The position numbers were made by a program, and so were the translations under genes. Of a stretch of DNA of 64,000 nt, positions 1 through 12,000 are shown piece by piece. The stretch is taken from NCBI GenBank assembly GCA_023634235.1, contig JAMKCF010000002.1, positions 3,964,722-4,028,721 on the forward strand, given 5' to 3'. Under the pieces are notes generated by a model. The model was given only the letters and a program-made list of their open reading frames with translations. It did not search any database and had not been told where the DNA came from. Source of the stretch: Pisaster brevispinus (taxonomy: Eukaryota; Echinodermata; Asteroidea; Forcipulatida; Asteriidae). Position 1 is the first letter of the stretch, and each line of letters opens with the position of its first letter.

Positions 1-160
1 CTTATCACTGTTCAGTTGAACTTGGGTCCCGATAACTGTGGAGTTTTAGAAAAAATGAAACATTAGTTTAAAAAACATGTCAGTTTAAAGCATACGGGCA
101 AAATTGGTGACTGTCCAAAGACCAGTATCCATACTTTATGTGACCCAACATATACATGAA

Positions 161-585
161 ATAATAATAATGGCTTCTTATACATGTTATATAGCGCTCA
201 TATCCATCACTCAGTGACGCTCAAGGCACTTTAACATTAAGTATTTTCCTGCAAGGTATTTTTTATCTTTTTTTTGGGAGGGGCTACTTTTTGAAGTATG
301 AGACCTACTCTTTTACATAGCACCATGTAATGGTTTACAAGGTGCTGTGGTGCAATATGCTGCCAATCAAACCAGGAACACAGGGGCGGACCCCTTCTCT
401 TTTCGATAAGTGCACTGGGTTCTTTTACAACGGCTTTACATCTCATCCGAAGGACAAAGCACCATGGTTAAGTGTCTTGCTTAAGGACACAAGTGTCACG
501 ACCGGGACCCGAACCCACACCCCGCTGACCAGAAACACAAGAGCTTGAGTCCGGCGCTCTTATCCGCTCGTCCACGAAATGCCAC
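161..585 (-). mobile_element. tRNA-derived SINE, family A (full length)
   Basis: Read on the minus strand, a tRNA-like head with a GGTTCGGGTCCC box-B-like motif is followed by the tail of the family and ends in an AAT/ATT microsatellite at 161-170. Close copies occur at 7781-8220 (full) and 31955-32200 (3' part only). The head resembles that of family B SINEs, but the 3' bodies differ. Confidence 0.85.
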
Positions 586-899
586 AATCCCAAACCTGTG
601 AAAGTTTAAGCTCAATCAGTCATCATAGTCACAAGAAAATAGTGAAAACCCCATCACTGTTATCAAACATTGGATTTCAGACTTGCAAGAAATCTATTAT
701 TATTATTTTGATTTTTAATTACTTATATCTGAAAAACTACAGCATTTGATGGGTTTCTGGGTGATGCGAGAAGCGATTCTGGTCAAGGGAAGTTTTTCAC
801 CACGACCACCTTAATACCAAGTAATCTACGAGTAATTAAAATTTGTACCCTTACTAACATTATTGGTGATGTAAATCAAAAGGACAATTAAAAAAAATA

Positions 900-980
900 A
901 TTTTTTCTCTCTCTCTCTCTCCTTTTTTTTCTTCTCTTTCTTTCCTTTCTTTCCTTTTTTCCTTTTTCCTTTTCTCTTCA
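900..980. repeat. Polypyrimidine (CT)n-rich tract
   Basis: About 80 bp of almost pure pyrimidine with a CT-dinucleotide core followed by CTTT/CCTTT runs. It lies in the CAMTA intron. On the gene's own (minus) strand it reads as polypurine. Confidence 0.8.
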
Positions 981-2983
981 GGACAAATTTTGAACATTTG
1001 TAACTGTCAGTGGTTGGTTGTACAGTGTGGTGTGCTTCTTGAACATAAGAGGATCTTGATGACGCATCACACCTTTAAGTTAAGCCATTCTTTCACAAAA
1101 CCCAGACCAATCCTCTTATGATAAATGCAAAATGTTTACGAATTATTGATGATACGAGTTCTCGGAAGATGGCAAGCAGATTAAATAAAAGCCGACATCG
1201 TTGTCAGAATCATCAAAACAACATAAATCCCAGAGAAAAAGACAGATTGGGCGGTAAATTATTCATGAAAGTACACGTGTGTATAGGGGAAAATTTGTTG
1301 AAAAGGTCAACTTGTCAGGTATTGACTTGAAACGCGTCGACTCCAGATAGGTGATTCAGCAATGACATTTAAAGTTGTTCCTAGCAAAAGGTCGTCGCTA
1401 TAGTAACCTCTACTAAGCTGTCTGATTAACATGGTGTTGCCATGGCGATTAGAGTCATTAGTTAAGGCCGGGCGTGTTAATAACATAAGAGCATTTTTTA
1501 AGTACACAGTTTCAGGCGCTGCCCAGAAACGGGGGAAGTGACTTTGTGTGGTTACCGTGACACCATCGTCATGGTAATTATTTGGTTAGCTGTCAGATAT
1601 AATATGCTTCTGGCTGGTACACCAGACAAACAAAAAAGGAATAAACGGAGATTTAAACCGCAATCAAGGAAACTGTTCTGTTTACTGTTACCACTGCGTT
1701 TAATAAAAACCTTGAAAAAGACGACAGAATCCTACAAGATAAATCACACTTGAGTGTCTCACATGTTATTGCCTGTGGATATGTGAAATTTTAGTTCTTC
1801 ACAAGCTGGACCATAAGCGGTGGGACTGTAATTGTGTTAGACTTGCATGGCCTGTGGCGCGTTGTTTGAAATAAAACTGCTTTGAAATGTATCGTTTAAA
1901 ACCAGATAAATAAAAATAAAAAAATGGGTAAAAAATCTATAAAAAAAAAACCCCCAACCAAATCATGCATGTTAGGAAGTCTTCAGTCTGTGGTTGTTAC
2001 ATTAGCTCCCCTGCCCCCGCCCCAGCCTACATTTACATCTATATCCAAATGAAGCAATGGAAAAAGTACAGCTTTGTATGCACGGCACAAACAATGGGCA
2101 AACATGCAACCTCCTTTTGACCTCTACCATGTCTGGGTGAGGGCGCCCTACTGCAGTGACGTCATGCGCATAAGGTCCACTGTGCAAACATGTAAGCACC
2201 TCAGATATCTTTCGCGAACATACACTAAGTATTGTTACCGCAGTTTCAGGTGAAGCTATCATTAAAAGTAAGTGAAAATTTGCGAAGTGAAGCTTGTGAC
2301 TTACACATGGGTTTGATTTGTTGCAACAGTTCTTCCTGCTGCCAGACAGAGCCCTTCGACCCCTTAGCGTCTAGCTGGGATTGGGGCGTCGGTAGGGACG
2401 TTGGTAAAATAGAGCTGACCGACATCGTATTGTTCATTTTGGAACACTCCTCGCTCAGACTGGGGATGTTTAAGTAATGAACAAGGACTGTATCTGGATT
2501 CTAGGAGTGCAAAATGAAAAAAATGTTTTAGTATTTAAGATATACAAATTCAACTGAAAAAAAAACCAACCCCAAAACTGGTGGTTGGTGGAGGTATACA
2601 TTTTACAGTTTACATCAAGTGGAAGTAGTTGACACATGCATCAAAACACCAATGGCAAACAGCGGCAAGATTTGACCTACTCCCAACCAATCGAAAAGGT
2701 CAAAGTAAAGTAAAGGTCGTATCCTAAATTTATATTTTCCAGTGTTTCCTATGTTAACATACTGTAATTGTACATGTACATTTTTTAAACCAAAACTTTC
2801 TGTTTCATATTTCTTTTCCAACATTTTTACTGGAAAAACTGAGCCAAGAAACCAACAATATTATTCCTATCTGGACTGATGCTGATAAATGGTCTCTAAT
2901 GAGTTAGTGTCTTCAATCTCCGCAGTTGTTTTGTCAAATCTTTGTCTACATTTTCATTTTTATTCAGAAATAAGAGTTCATAC

Positions 2984-3055
2984 CTGTAATAACCAGTAAC
3001 TTCTCCTATGGAATGTTGGAATCAGAGCTGAGTGGACATAACTCCCATATATACA
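2984..3055 (-). CDS. CAMTA coding exon 5 (CG-1 domain, C-terminal part)
   Basis: 72 nt, 24 codons, phase 0 at both ends. It begins C-I-Y-G-S-Y-V-H-S and ends H-R-R-S-Y-W-L-L-Q, matching the CAMTA CG-1 stretch that follows KVQG(V/T)E. The acceptor on the minus strand is TTTCACAG and the donor is CAG|GTATGA. Confidence 0.93.
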
Positions 3056-6000
3056 CTGTGAAATCAAATCAAATCAATTAGTTTGTAAATTGCAATAATA
3101 ATACACCTGTAGTGTAGGGCACACTTTGAGCAAGTTTGGGTGAGCGACTACAGTGACTAGACTTACCAGAAACCATAGAGCACAGGGAGATTGACTAGAT
3201 CGACCATGCACTGGAGCATGGTTGAGCTAGTCAATTCGAGAGCTACGTCACACACTGTCACACAGTCTAGTTACTCTAGTCGCCCACCCGAACTTGCCCT
3301 ACACTGTAATACAGGCGATTCACAATAAAGAGCGCCCTCTAAGGTTAACCCAGGAGAGGTCATTTGGCAGTGCATCATGGGAAAATGTTGACACGCTTTT
3401 GGTTCACACTGACCCGGTTGTTTGATTTCTGCTAAGTTAACGGTTTGCCAGCAGTTGAAGCAGCAAGGTCATAAAGCGTGACTAATGTATAAAATGTCTT
3501 GTTGTGAGGTCAGTGAACGGTATTCACTTTTATGTCAACTTGCCAAGTAACCATGATGACGTTACTTTAGAACCAATGTCTTAAGTTTGTTAGCATTATA
3601 GCTATATCATCGACATGAAGTGTACGTTTCTACCATGCAGTTACTGCCCATGCGCACTGACCTCAACCCCTTGTATCTTGAGCTTCATGTGATCCACCCG
3701 TGTTGTTCTTTCGTTCTTGCGTTTCTTCCAGATGTACCCATCTCTCCGGTATCGCACCTTCTTCCGGTTGTACAGGATCATCGAGCCGCTCTGGGGTCTA
3801 GATCCAAATAACACAAAACAATAATTCCAATATGTACACTGCAAATTAAACAATGTTAGAAATGAATTGCAGTAGCTCTTCAGAGTTGTTATTTATTTAA
3901 ATTTTGGGTTGAACAAAGAAAAATTCAATAGAGGGTGTCGTGGCCTAGCGGATAAGAGCACCGAACTCAAGCTCTGGTGCTTCTGTTCAGCAGAGTGTGG
4001 GTTCGAATCCCGGTCGTGACACTTGTGTCCTTAAGCAAGACACTTAACTATAATTGCTTCTCTCCACCCAGGGGTAAATATGGGTACCTGTGAGGGCAGA
4101 GATGGTTCTTGTGATTGATTTAGCCGAGTAGCGCATTATTTGTTGCACAGGCTGTATACTCCCCAGGGAGCTGAGATGGTTTTAAGGAATGAATTAAGGC
4201 CCAGTGACCAGGGGTAATAATGTCAGAAGCGCTTTGAGACGCCCTTCGGGTGTGAAAAGCGCTATATAAAAACGGGTTATTATTATTATTATTAGAATGG
4301 CATTTGAAACTGCGACCTCCTGTTAGAGTGCCGGTGCAGAAGATTCTGTCCCCCCCACCTGAGATTCTGTCCGCCCATACCGCGAACTGTGTACAAACTT
4401 CTTCTGATAGCTCCCTGTTTTCAATCATCCTCCTTCAGCCCATTTTGGTTAATTTCCAATATGGGGGGACAGAATCTCCGGGGGACAGATTTCCATACTC
4501 TACCAGCTGAGCTATCTACAAGTACAGTACATGAAGCCCGCCCTTATGTTGCGATCTCTTATTTAGACAATATTTTTTATCTTTGTTCGGGGGTACCAGT
4601 CAGAAGCCATCCAACCTGTAACTGCCGTTCAGCCAGGGATCACACTCAAGTTTACAATAAAACCTTAGAAATGGCAGCAGAGGGAATGCAACTTTTTATT
4701 TCAAATATCAAATTTAAAAAAACACAACAGAAACTGACCGGGTAAATTTTAAATAAAATTTATAAATAAAAGATACCCAGTCAGTTTCCCTTGTGGGTTA
4801 TTACTTGACATTCTGTATTTAATATTACAAATTTTTTCGTCACCAATACCCAAAATACAAAATACAAAAACAAGAAAATCGACACAATTGAAACGCAAAC
4901 AGCTACCAACGGCAGAAGCTACCCAACCGAGCTAAACGCCTGTTGCCCTCAGGCGTGCAGCCCCCACACAGACTCAGAAGAAAATTGACGATGAATCAAC
5001 TTGTGTATTGATCAGTGTGCTCAGACTCTTTACATCACCGTAAAAAAAAACAAAAAAAAAAAACCCACCCACATGACCGTCTGACTGTAGGCCTCGGATG
5101 TATTTCTATCATGTACTGACTCAGCCTTGCACCAAAGTCACAGGTGGCTATTTCTGCCTACTTGCCATTTTGGCAGTTAACTCGTAAACATGTAAACACC
5201 TTGTAAAAAAACTCTTTTCTCCCCTCAGCTGTCTGGATTTTTAATGAACAATTGCAACGATGATTAATTTTTGTGATATTACAGAGACCGACATGGTTTT
5301 CTTTGTTTCTTGTATTGTATTGCATAGCATATTTCACTTCAATTTTATATGTACTTTTTGTACAAGCATTTTTTGAACTTTTCGCTTTTTGAATTTTTGT
5401 TTTACTTTTTGAGTCATTCCTTTTTTTTTTGTGTCGTTTTGTGGGCATTAAAAAAGAAAAAGTAGTTTTGTACTGGTATGGTAATTTTTTACGTATTGTA
5501 ATTTTAGTGAAATTTTTAATTTATTGATTTAAAGGCCAAATTGAATTTCCTGTTGAGGATAATAAAGTAAATTAAAATTGAAATTCAAATTTAAAAACAT
5601 AGAAAAAAAAAATTACTGTGTTGTGTTTTTATTTATTATTTTTTTGCATTCCACTGCGAACTGAAAAAAACCCCCCCAAAAAACCAAACAAGATACATTG
5701 CATACTTCGAACATTTTTGTAAGAAATTCCAACGAAGAAAAACAAACACGAAACCTGACCCACTATTTCATTATCGAACCACACAAGTCAATTTAATTTC
5801 CTGAGCCCCCCTTTTCCCCGTGTTGAGTTCGCTCCAAGGAGAAAGTCATCAATTGATATTGTTCACCATGACGAAGGCGAAACATTCCGACGTACTTGGC
5901 AAATATTAAATAACACAAATGAAACCATGCCAACACCACCTTCAGCAATGCGCATAAACAGCGCCCTCGTGGGAGCTGGTATTTAGCGCGGAGTAGGGGT

Positions 6001-9000
6001 AAGCCACAGACGTGTACGTACCTGGTTTTTGTGGAGGTGTTGAGCCATTGTTCGTGACAGTGAAAGCTGATTAGCCACGACGCAATCTCCTGCAGGGATA
6101 GATTGAAAGAGGCACAAAGTATCGAAAAGGTGTTTCTGACACGCGTAAAATACACACTGTGGTTGGCTTCCGGTGTTACAAGATAAATTTATACTCTAAA
6201 ACAATCTGCAAGCACTATAAATATCTTAGTATCAACACGGCCCAACACTGGGCCCATATTTCCACCCCTGCCAAACACCCAGTGAATCTATGATTGGTCT
6301 TTCCTTGTTTGGGGGCACTCAAACACGTGTGTACACACCGGCAATCGTGGACCTTTCTTTGTTCAACCCTTTGTGATAGCAACCGTGGACCACAATGTTT
6401 TCCTTTGTGATAGCAACCGTGGACCACAATGTTTTCCTTTGTGATAGCAACCGTGGACCACAATGTTTTCCTTTGTGATAGCAACCGTGAACCACAATGT
6501 ATTCCTTTGTGATAGCAACCGTGAACCACCATGTTTTCCTTTGTGATAGCAACCGTGGACCACAATGTTTTCCTTTGTGATAGCAACCGTGGACCACCAT
6601 GTTTTCCTTTGTGATAGCAACCGTGGACCACAATGTTTTCCTTTGTGATAGCAACCGTGGACCACCATGTTTTCCTTTGTGATAGCAACCGTGGACCACC
6701 ATGTTTTCCTTTGTGATAGCAACCGTGGACCACAATGTTTTCCTTTGTGATAGCAACCGTGGACCACAATGTTTTCCTTTGTGATAGCAACCGTGGACCA
6801 CAATGTTTTCCTTTGTGATAGCAACCGTGGACCACCATGTTTTCCTTTGTGATAGCAGCCGTGGACCACCATGTTTTCCTTTGTGATAGCAACCGTGGAC
6901 CACAATGTTTTCCTTTGTGATAGCAACCGTGGACCACCATGTTTTCCTTTGTGATAGCAACCGTGGACCTATTGTCCCTTTCGTTATAGGTCCCCGGTTC
7001 GAACGTGTATCATATGTACCTAGACATTACCCATATGCCATTTAAAAGCAATTCGACATTTCATGTGGGCGCAAGGGGGGTTCAAAATTTACAAAAAGTC
7101 CATCACGTCAGTACAATGTTAGGTTTTTTCAGGACCCATTATACAAAAATGTGAATTTTATATACCCATAGTGACAGTAGATTTTGATAATATGGGTACC
7201 ATTCATCATAGATGGCAATTATCAGGGGTAATATCTTATCTCGATTTTGACATAATGGACCCATGAAATTGCAAAAAAAAAAACACCTCACCCTTGGTAC
7301 AACATTTGCGGTGAAAAAAGGGGGCAGGGCTGCATTGTTCTAGGGGTGGTATTTAAAAAACAGAAGAAAAAAAAATTGGCAGAAAAAAATGTTTCTGTGT
7401 TTAACACCTATAGAAGGTTCTTAAGAATAAAAAAATAAATAAAATAAATCTATGTCGATCACGTTCGACCCGTAGGTGAGTTTGCATGAAATGACCCTAC
7501 ATTGATTATTAGCGATGTTTGCTTGTTTTGTTGACATATGTAGCACTGCGAGCCACAAAATGGCAAAGTAGCCCGGTTACTGCAGTGACAAGGTGATCCA
7601 TGGACTTGTAGTATACTCTCGATACTAGTTCTCATTAAATGCAAGATGCAAGCGTTGGATTCATGGAGGCATCAAGAGCACTAAATGAAGGCAATCAATC
7701 CCGAGTGGGCGAGTTGATGAGTACACTGACGTACATGATTCATGTATTACTTGCAAATAATTCATGTAGATATAGTAGTGTAATAATAATAATAATAATA
7801 GTGGCTTCTTATACATGTATAGCGCTCATATCCGTCACTCAGTGATGCTCAAGGCGCTTCAACATTCAGTATTTTCCTGCAAGGTATGTGGGGCTTCGTT
7901 TGAAGTATGAGACCTACTCCTTTACATAGCACCATGTAATGGTTTACAAGGTGCTGTGGCGCAATATGCAGAAAATCAAACCAGGAACACCGGGGCGAAC
8001 CCCTTCTCTTTTCGATAAGTGCACTGGGTTCTTTTACATGCGTTACACAACACACGGGACCAACGGCTTTACGTCCCATCCGAAGGATGAAGCAATCATG
8101 GTTAAGCGTCTTGCTTAAGGACACAAGTGTCACGACCGGGACTCGAACCCACACTCTGCTGAGTCAGAAACACCAGAGCTTGAGTCCAGTGTTCTTATCC
8201 GCTCGGCCACAACACGCCACAGTAATACAACTTCCTTTTTACCAAAGTACGTGTGAATTACTACAACCACCTGTGTATACATCATGTACTTGTACACATC
8301 ATGTACTTGTACACAGATGCAAAATGTCATATTAAAAGTGTATATGTGCATTAACTCTAACCTCCACCGACCCTTCAAAATATATAAAGGACCTACATGT
8401 ACATGTAGGCCCAATTTCATAAAGCTGTTAAGCAGAAAATTCTGCTGAGCAAATTTCTTTGCTAAGCAAGAAATGAGTGGGGTACCAGTCACAGCAATAG
8501 TAACTGTATGGTATTCTGGCTGGTAAACTATTTTTTGTTAAGCAAGAATTTTGGGGGCTTAGCAAGTTTTTGTGCTTACAAGCTTTATGAAATTGGGCCC
8601 AGATTGATTTCATGGTACTGGTTACCACAGAATTCTGCGCTTAAGGTAAAGTGTATGATTCTATGGGCTGTTTATGTTACGCAGAATTAATTGGTAAGCA
8701 GTGCTATGAAATTGGGCCCGGTGTGTTTTGTTGGATTCTGTTGGACAGAGGACTGCACTAGAAAACTGATAAATGCTTTATATGGGATCAGGCATACAGC
8801 CATAATCAGAGTCCAACAGTTTGGGTGTTGAGTTACTGAATGGTGTTGGACTGAGGACTGCACTGGTAAACTGATAATGCTTTACATGGGATCAGGCATA
8901 CCACCATAATCAGAGTCCAACAGTTTGGTTGTTGAGTCACCATAAATGGTAATTGGTATGGGATTTTGTTACAGATATGGAAGGATCCTAGTTATTCACT

Positions 9001-12000
9001 TTAGGGAGTAAGGGTTAAAATGTGGAAATCCGACATTTTCCACACGATGATATTTCATTAAGGCCAAGATACATGTAGTTTCCTTAATAAAGGGAACATT
9101 TAGGAGAGAAATTTATCTATTGGAACATTTTAAGAGGCACCAAAGCAACGACCATGGAGGCATTTCTTCCATTGCCTAAAGAAGTATCAGACCTGCATGT
9201 GTAAATTTTGAAGAAATACAAAATTCCCTGGCTCATCATTATAAATTACAATTTGGGTTTGAACAAAGAAAAATTGACTGGAGCGGGACTTGAACCAACG
9301 ACCTCCGGATTAACGTACCGGCGCTCTACCAACGAAGCTATCCAGCCCTATGTTGGCGGTCTCCCTATTAGTCAATAATAATTTTATTGGTTTATTACTT
9401 TATACATTATAAATTACCACAAATTCTTCTCGATATTATGTTTTGCCATTTCACCTTTCATAAAACTACTCCTTCTTCAACAGACATGCTTACATAAACG
9501 GCCAAGGCTGAAAGCCTGGAACTGTGTGCAACTCTTTCACGATGCCCATTTAGGGATTCCTAATTGGTCAAGGAAACTCACCACAGTGAAAACTTGATAA
9601 ATGCTGCTCGAAGCGTGGTATTTTTCATGCAAGAAGTCAAGGTATTGCCCAAGTGCAAATTCTAGCCCGATTAAAATTTAATTATGTAAAGTAGTTGTAC
9701 AATTGTATGCGCTTAGGCCTTTACTGTATTCAGTAGATTCTAATGTGGGCGCTGATTACCAGTTGGTAATATTGTGACATCATACTTTATAGCCCTCGCT
9801 GACATCAACAGAAAAATGGATCAACAAGAATGACAAATAAACAGTATTAGTTTACATGTGTACTTGCCGGGTGCATAATAAAACTTAAAGGTGTAATGTA
9901 AGTGGCGAGTTGGAATTCCATATGTTCACTTCGCCATTCCCCGGGTTGACATCAAGAAGGAATTGGCAGTCCAGCACCTGTACAAGTCCCTCTCTACATG
10001 TAAGCATCTACTACTTGTCAACACAACAAGTTTCCATGCACACGGGCCGCCTTGGGGCACACTTCCGTAGCACCACACTCCAGCATTTCAATGCAAAACC
10101 ATGAAGAATTCTGCACAACGGAAGATGAAGATTATGTGACTGAGGTAGCGTAATCAATCCGTTTCAGACGTGGGACGTTAAAAAACACCGACTCAAGGCA
10201 GACCAGAGTAGCTCAAGAAGAAGATGGAAATTTAACCCCCGGTTGCTGAACCTCCATCTTCATAGGTTGGGATTTGTCAGCAACATGACCAAGCTCAAAA
10301 CAAATCCTATCGCTCCAACATTCATTGATTTCTTGACTCCGCTGATTCAAGTCAAGTCTGGACGGTATTCAAATTGTTTATTTAAATCTTATTACTTAAA
10401 GTCAAAATAAAGATTTCTTTCACTAGCTGGGGATGAAAGTCATTACTGACAAATAGGTCTGAAAATAGGCTCCAAATTTTAGGATGACTGTTTGAAATGA
10501 TGGCATTAATGGAATTTGTTGTGAATGTTTGTTGTTTGAACGAAGTTTTAATGCCGAATAAATAATAATAATAATAATGATAATAATTTCCACCCTTTGG
10601 TAACCCCTGGAGTTATAGATTTCAAGGAGCTTTGGGAACAGTATCCTCAGCACTAGAGAAGTAGATCAAAGAGCACAATTTACTTATATCTATAGAAATC
10701 ATCAGGCAGACATTTAAAAAAGGGTCTAAATTCAAACAAAGATAAAGGTAGGGTCATACTTGGGTAATGACCCCCAAAAGACTCTGCAATTTTTATCCAA
10801 AAGTCTACTTATTATGAGTGCGTTCGATTAGCTTATGTGTAAGTAAAACTTACACGAGAGCGTTCGATTAGCCATCACGTGATACTCGTGTCTGCCCCCG
10901 GTGTCAGCCACCACAGACCCAGTTCGCGAGCGGGTCTCTGGTGTCTGGTGGATGCCCGGGTGTAATGACGTAGTTGCCGGCTGCTGCAGGCGTATCATAA
11001 CAAGATGGCGGGGACAAGTTCGGTTCGACGTGAGTACAAAAACTACAAATTAATACACAGATTTATCGTCTGTGAAACAATTATGGCAAATGGAAAGGAT
11101 TCCTGAAAAACAAACAGTTGGTGACTCTGTGCAAAATAATTAAATTGTGTCGTCACGGAAACGTACATTGTACACTAAAATTCAGCAGACGACAGAGCTT
11201 TCTGTGTACACGCCGCTACGCAACAACCTTTGACCTTAATTTTCCCAGAGTGACAAGCGAAAACATCGCAGCGTTCAATTCTAAGCCTCGTTTCGTGGCT
11301 ACCACGAGTGTAAACCCCCGAAACACACGAGGAAGCTAATCGAACGCACCCTATAAAGATAGTAATGGTAGTAAGCGTCCTGTGAAATAATTTCTTCTAA
11401 AAAATCCCTTTTGATCAAAAGAAGTTTGTGGACAAATTTGAAACTCCAAACATCACCTGCAAGCGACTCAATGGACATTTCTGTGGTGTCCATTTGAATG
11501 CTGCACACTCAATGCGGCCATAGATGCGGTCGGTACCCATTGTCACCTCGTTAAAAACGTGACGGATTCAATGTTCTTGATGAAAATACTGTGACAGTTT
11601 TTTGCTGTTTTCTCAATAAATATTCAAGTGAAACTTAATACAGGTGACTTTTATTGTATCTTTCTTGATAATTTTCGTCTGTAAATCAGCATTTGGTTGA
11701 CAACAATCAAACCATGAGCTTACTTTCAAAACATATTTTCAAACATGCATGCAGTAAGGACATTTAAATAGCTTTACATTTCGTTTAATTAAAGCTATTA
11801 GGCTGAGCTTTCAGCTGGTCAGGGTTAAGCGTAAGTCAATTACAGGTGTACAAAAGGTACCTGCAAGTATACCAGGGCCCATTTTCATAGAGCTGCTTAA
11901 CGGCCGATTTTGTGCTTACTCCGCGATTTCCATTTCATAGCGCTGCTAACCGTAAGCACACAAAAAGGCATGCTTACCTTCCGGTGCTTACTGTATGAAA

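Larger units (their letters stand above)
1..2983 (-). other. CAMTA intron at left edge
   Basis: This stretch lies downstream (minus strand) of CAMTA exon 5. I searched it for the next expected CG-1 exon, which in the family begins with an N-P-D-I-V-L-V-H-Y-like run, and did not find it, so that exon should lie beyond the left edge. Besides the SINE at 161-585 and a polypyrimidine tract near 900-980 I see only AT-rich sequence. One segment (about 2088-2165) reappears inverted at 44545-44630. Confidence 0.6.
3893..4575 (-). mobile_element. tRNA-derived SINE, family E, interrupted twice
   Basis: Flanking pieces match the intact family E copy at 9249-9373 (read from the same side): TTGAACAAAGAAAAATT at the start, a tRNA-like middle, and GCCC...TTATGTTG near the end. 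The copy is split first by a family B SINE (3935-4294) and then by a foldback element (about 4338-4494). Confidence 0.7.

Noticed and set aside
6022..6048. Short ATG exon M-A-Q-H-L-H-K-N-Q ending CAG|GTACGT
   Set aside because: The donor is real, but the CAMTA frame through the same bases gives a conserved CG-1 sequence; the ATG is out of frame.
6215..6960. Three overlapping open frames of 187-241 codons on minus
   Set aside because: They are made entirely of the 34-bp minisatellite in its three registers.
9249..9373. Functional tRNA gene on minus
   Set aside because: Same tRNA-like block with the same downstream body occurs at 3893-4575 and 50556-50996, so it is a SINE.
10818..11351. First exon of a gene (ATGGCGGGGACAAG and a 73-codon frame)
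   Set aside because: It lies inside a TIR element; GC-richness and ATGGCGG are internal features of that element.
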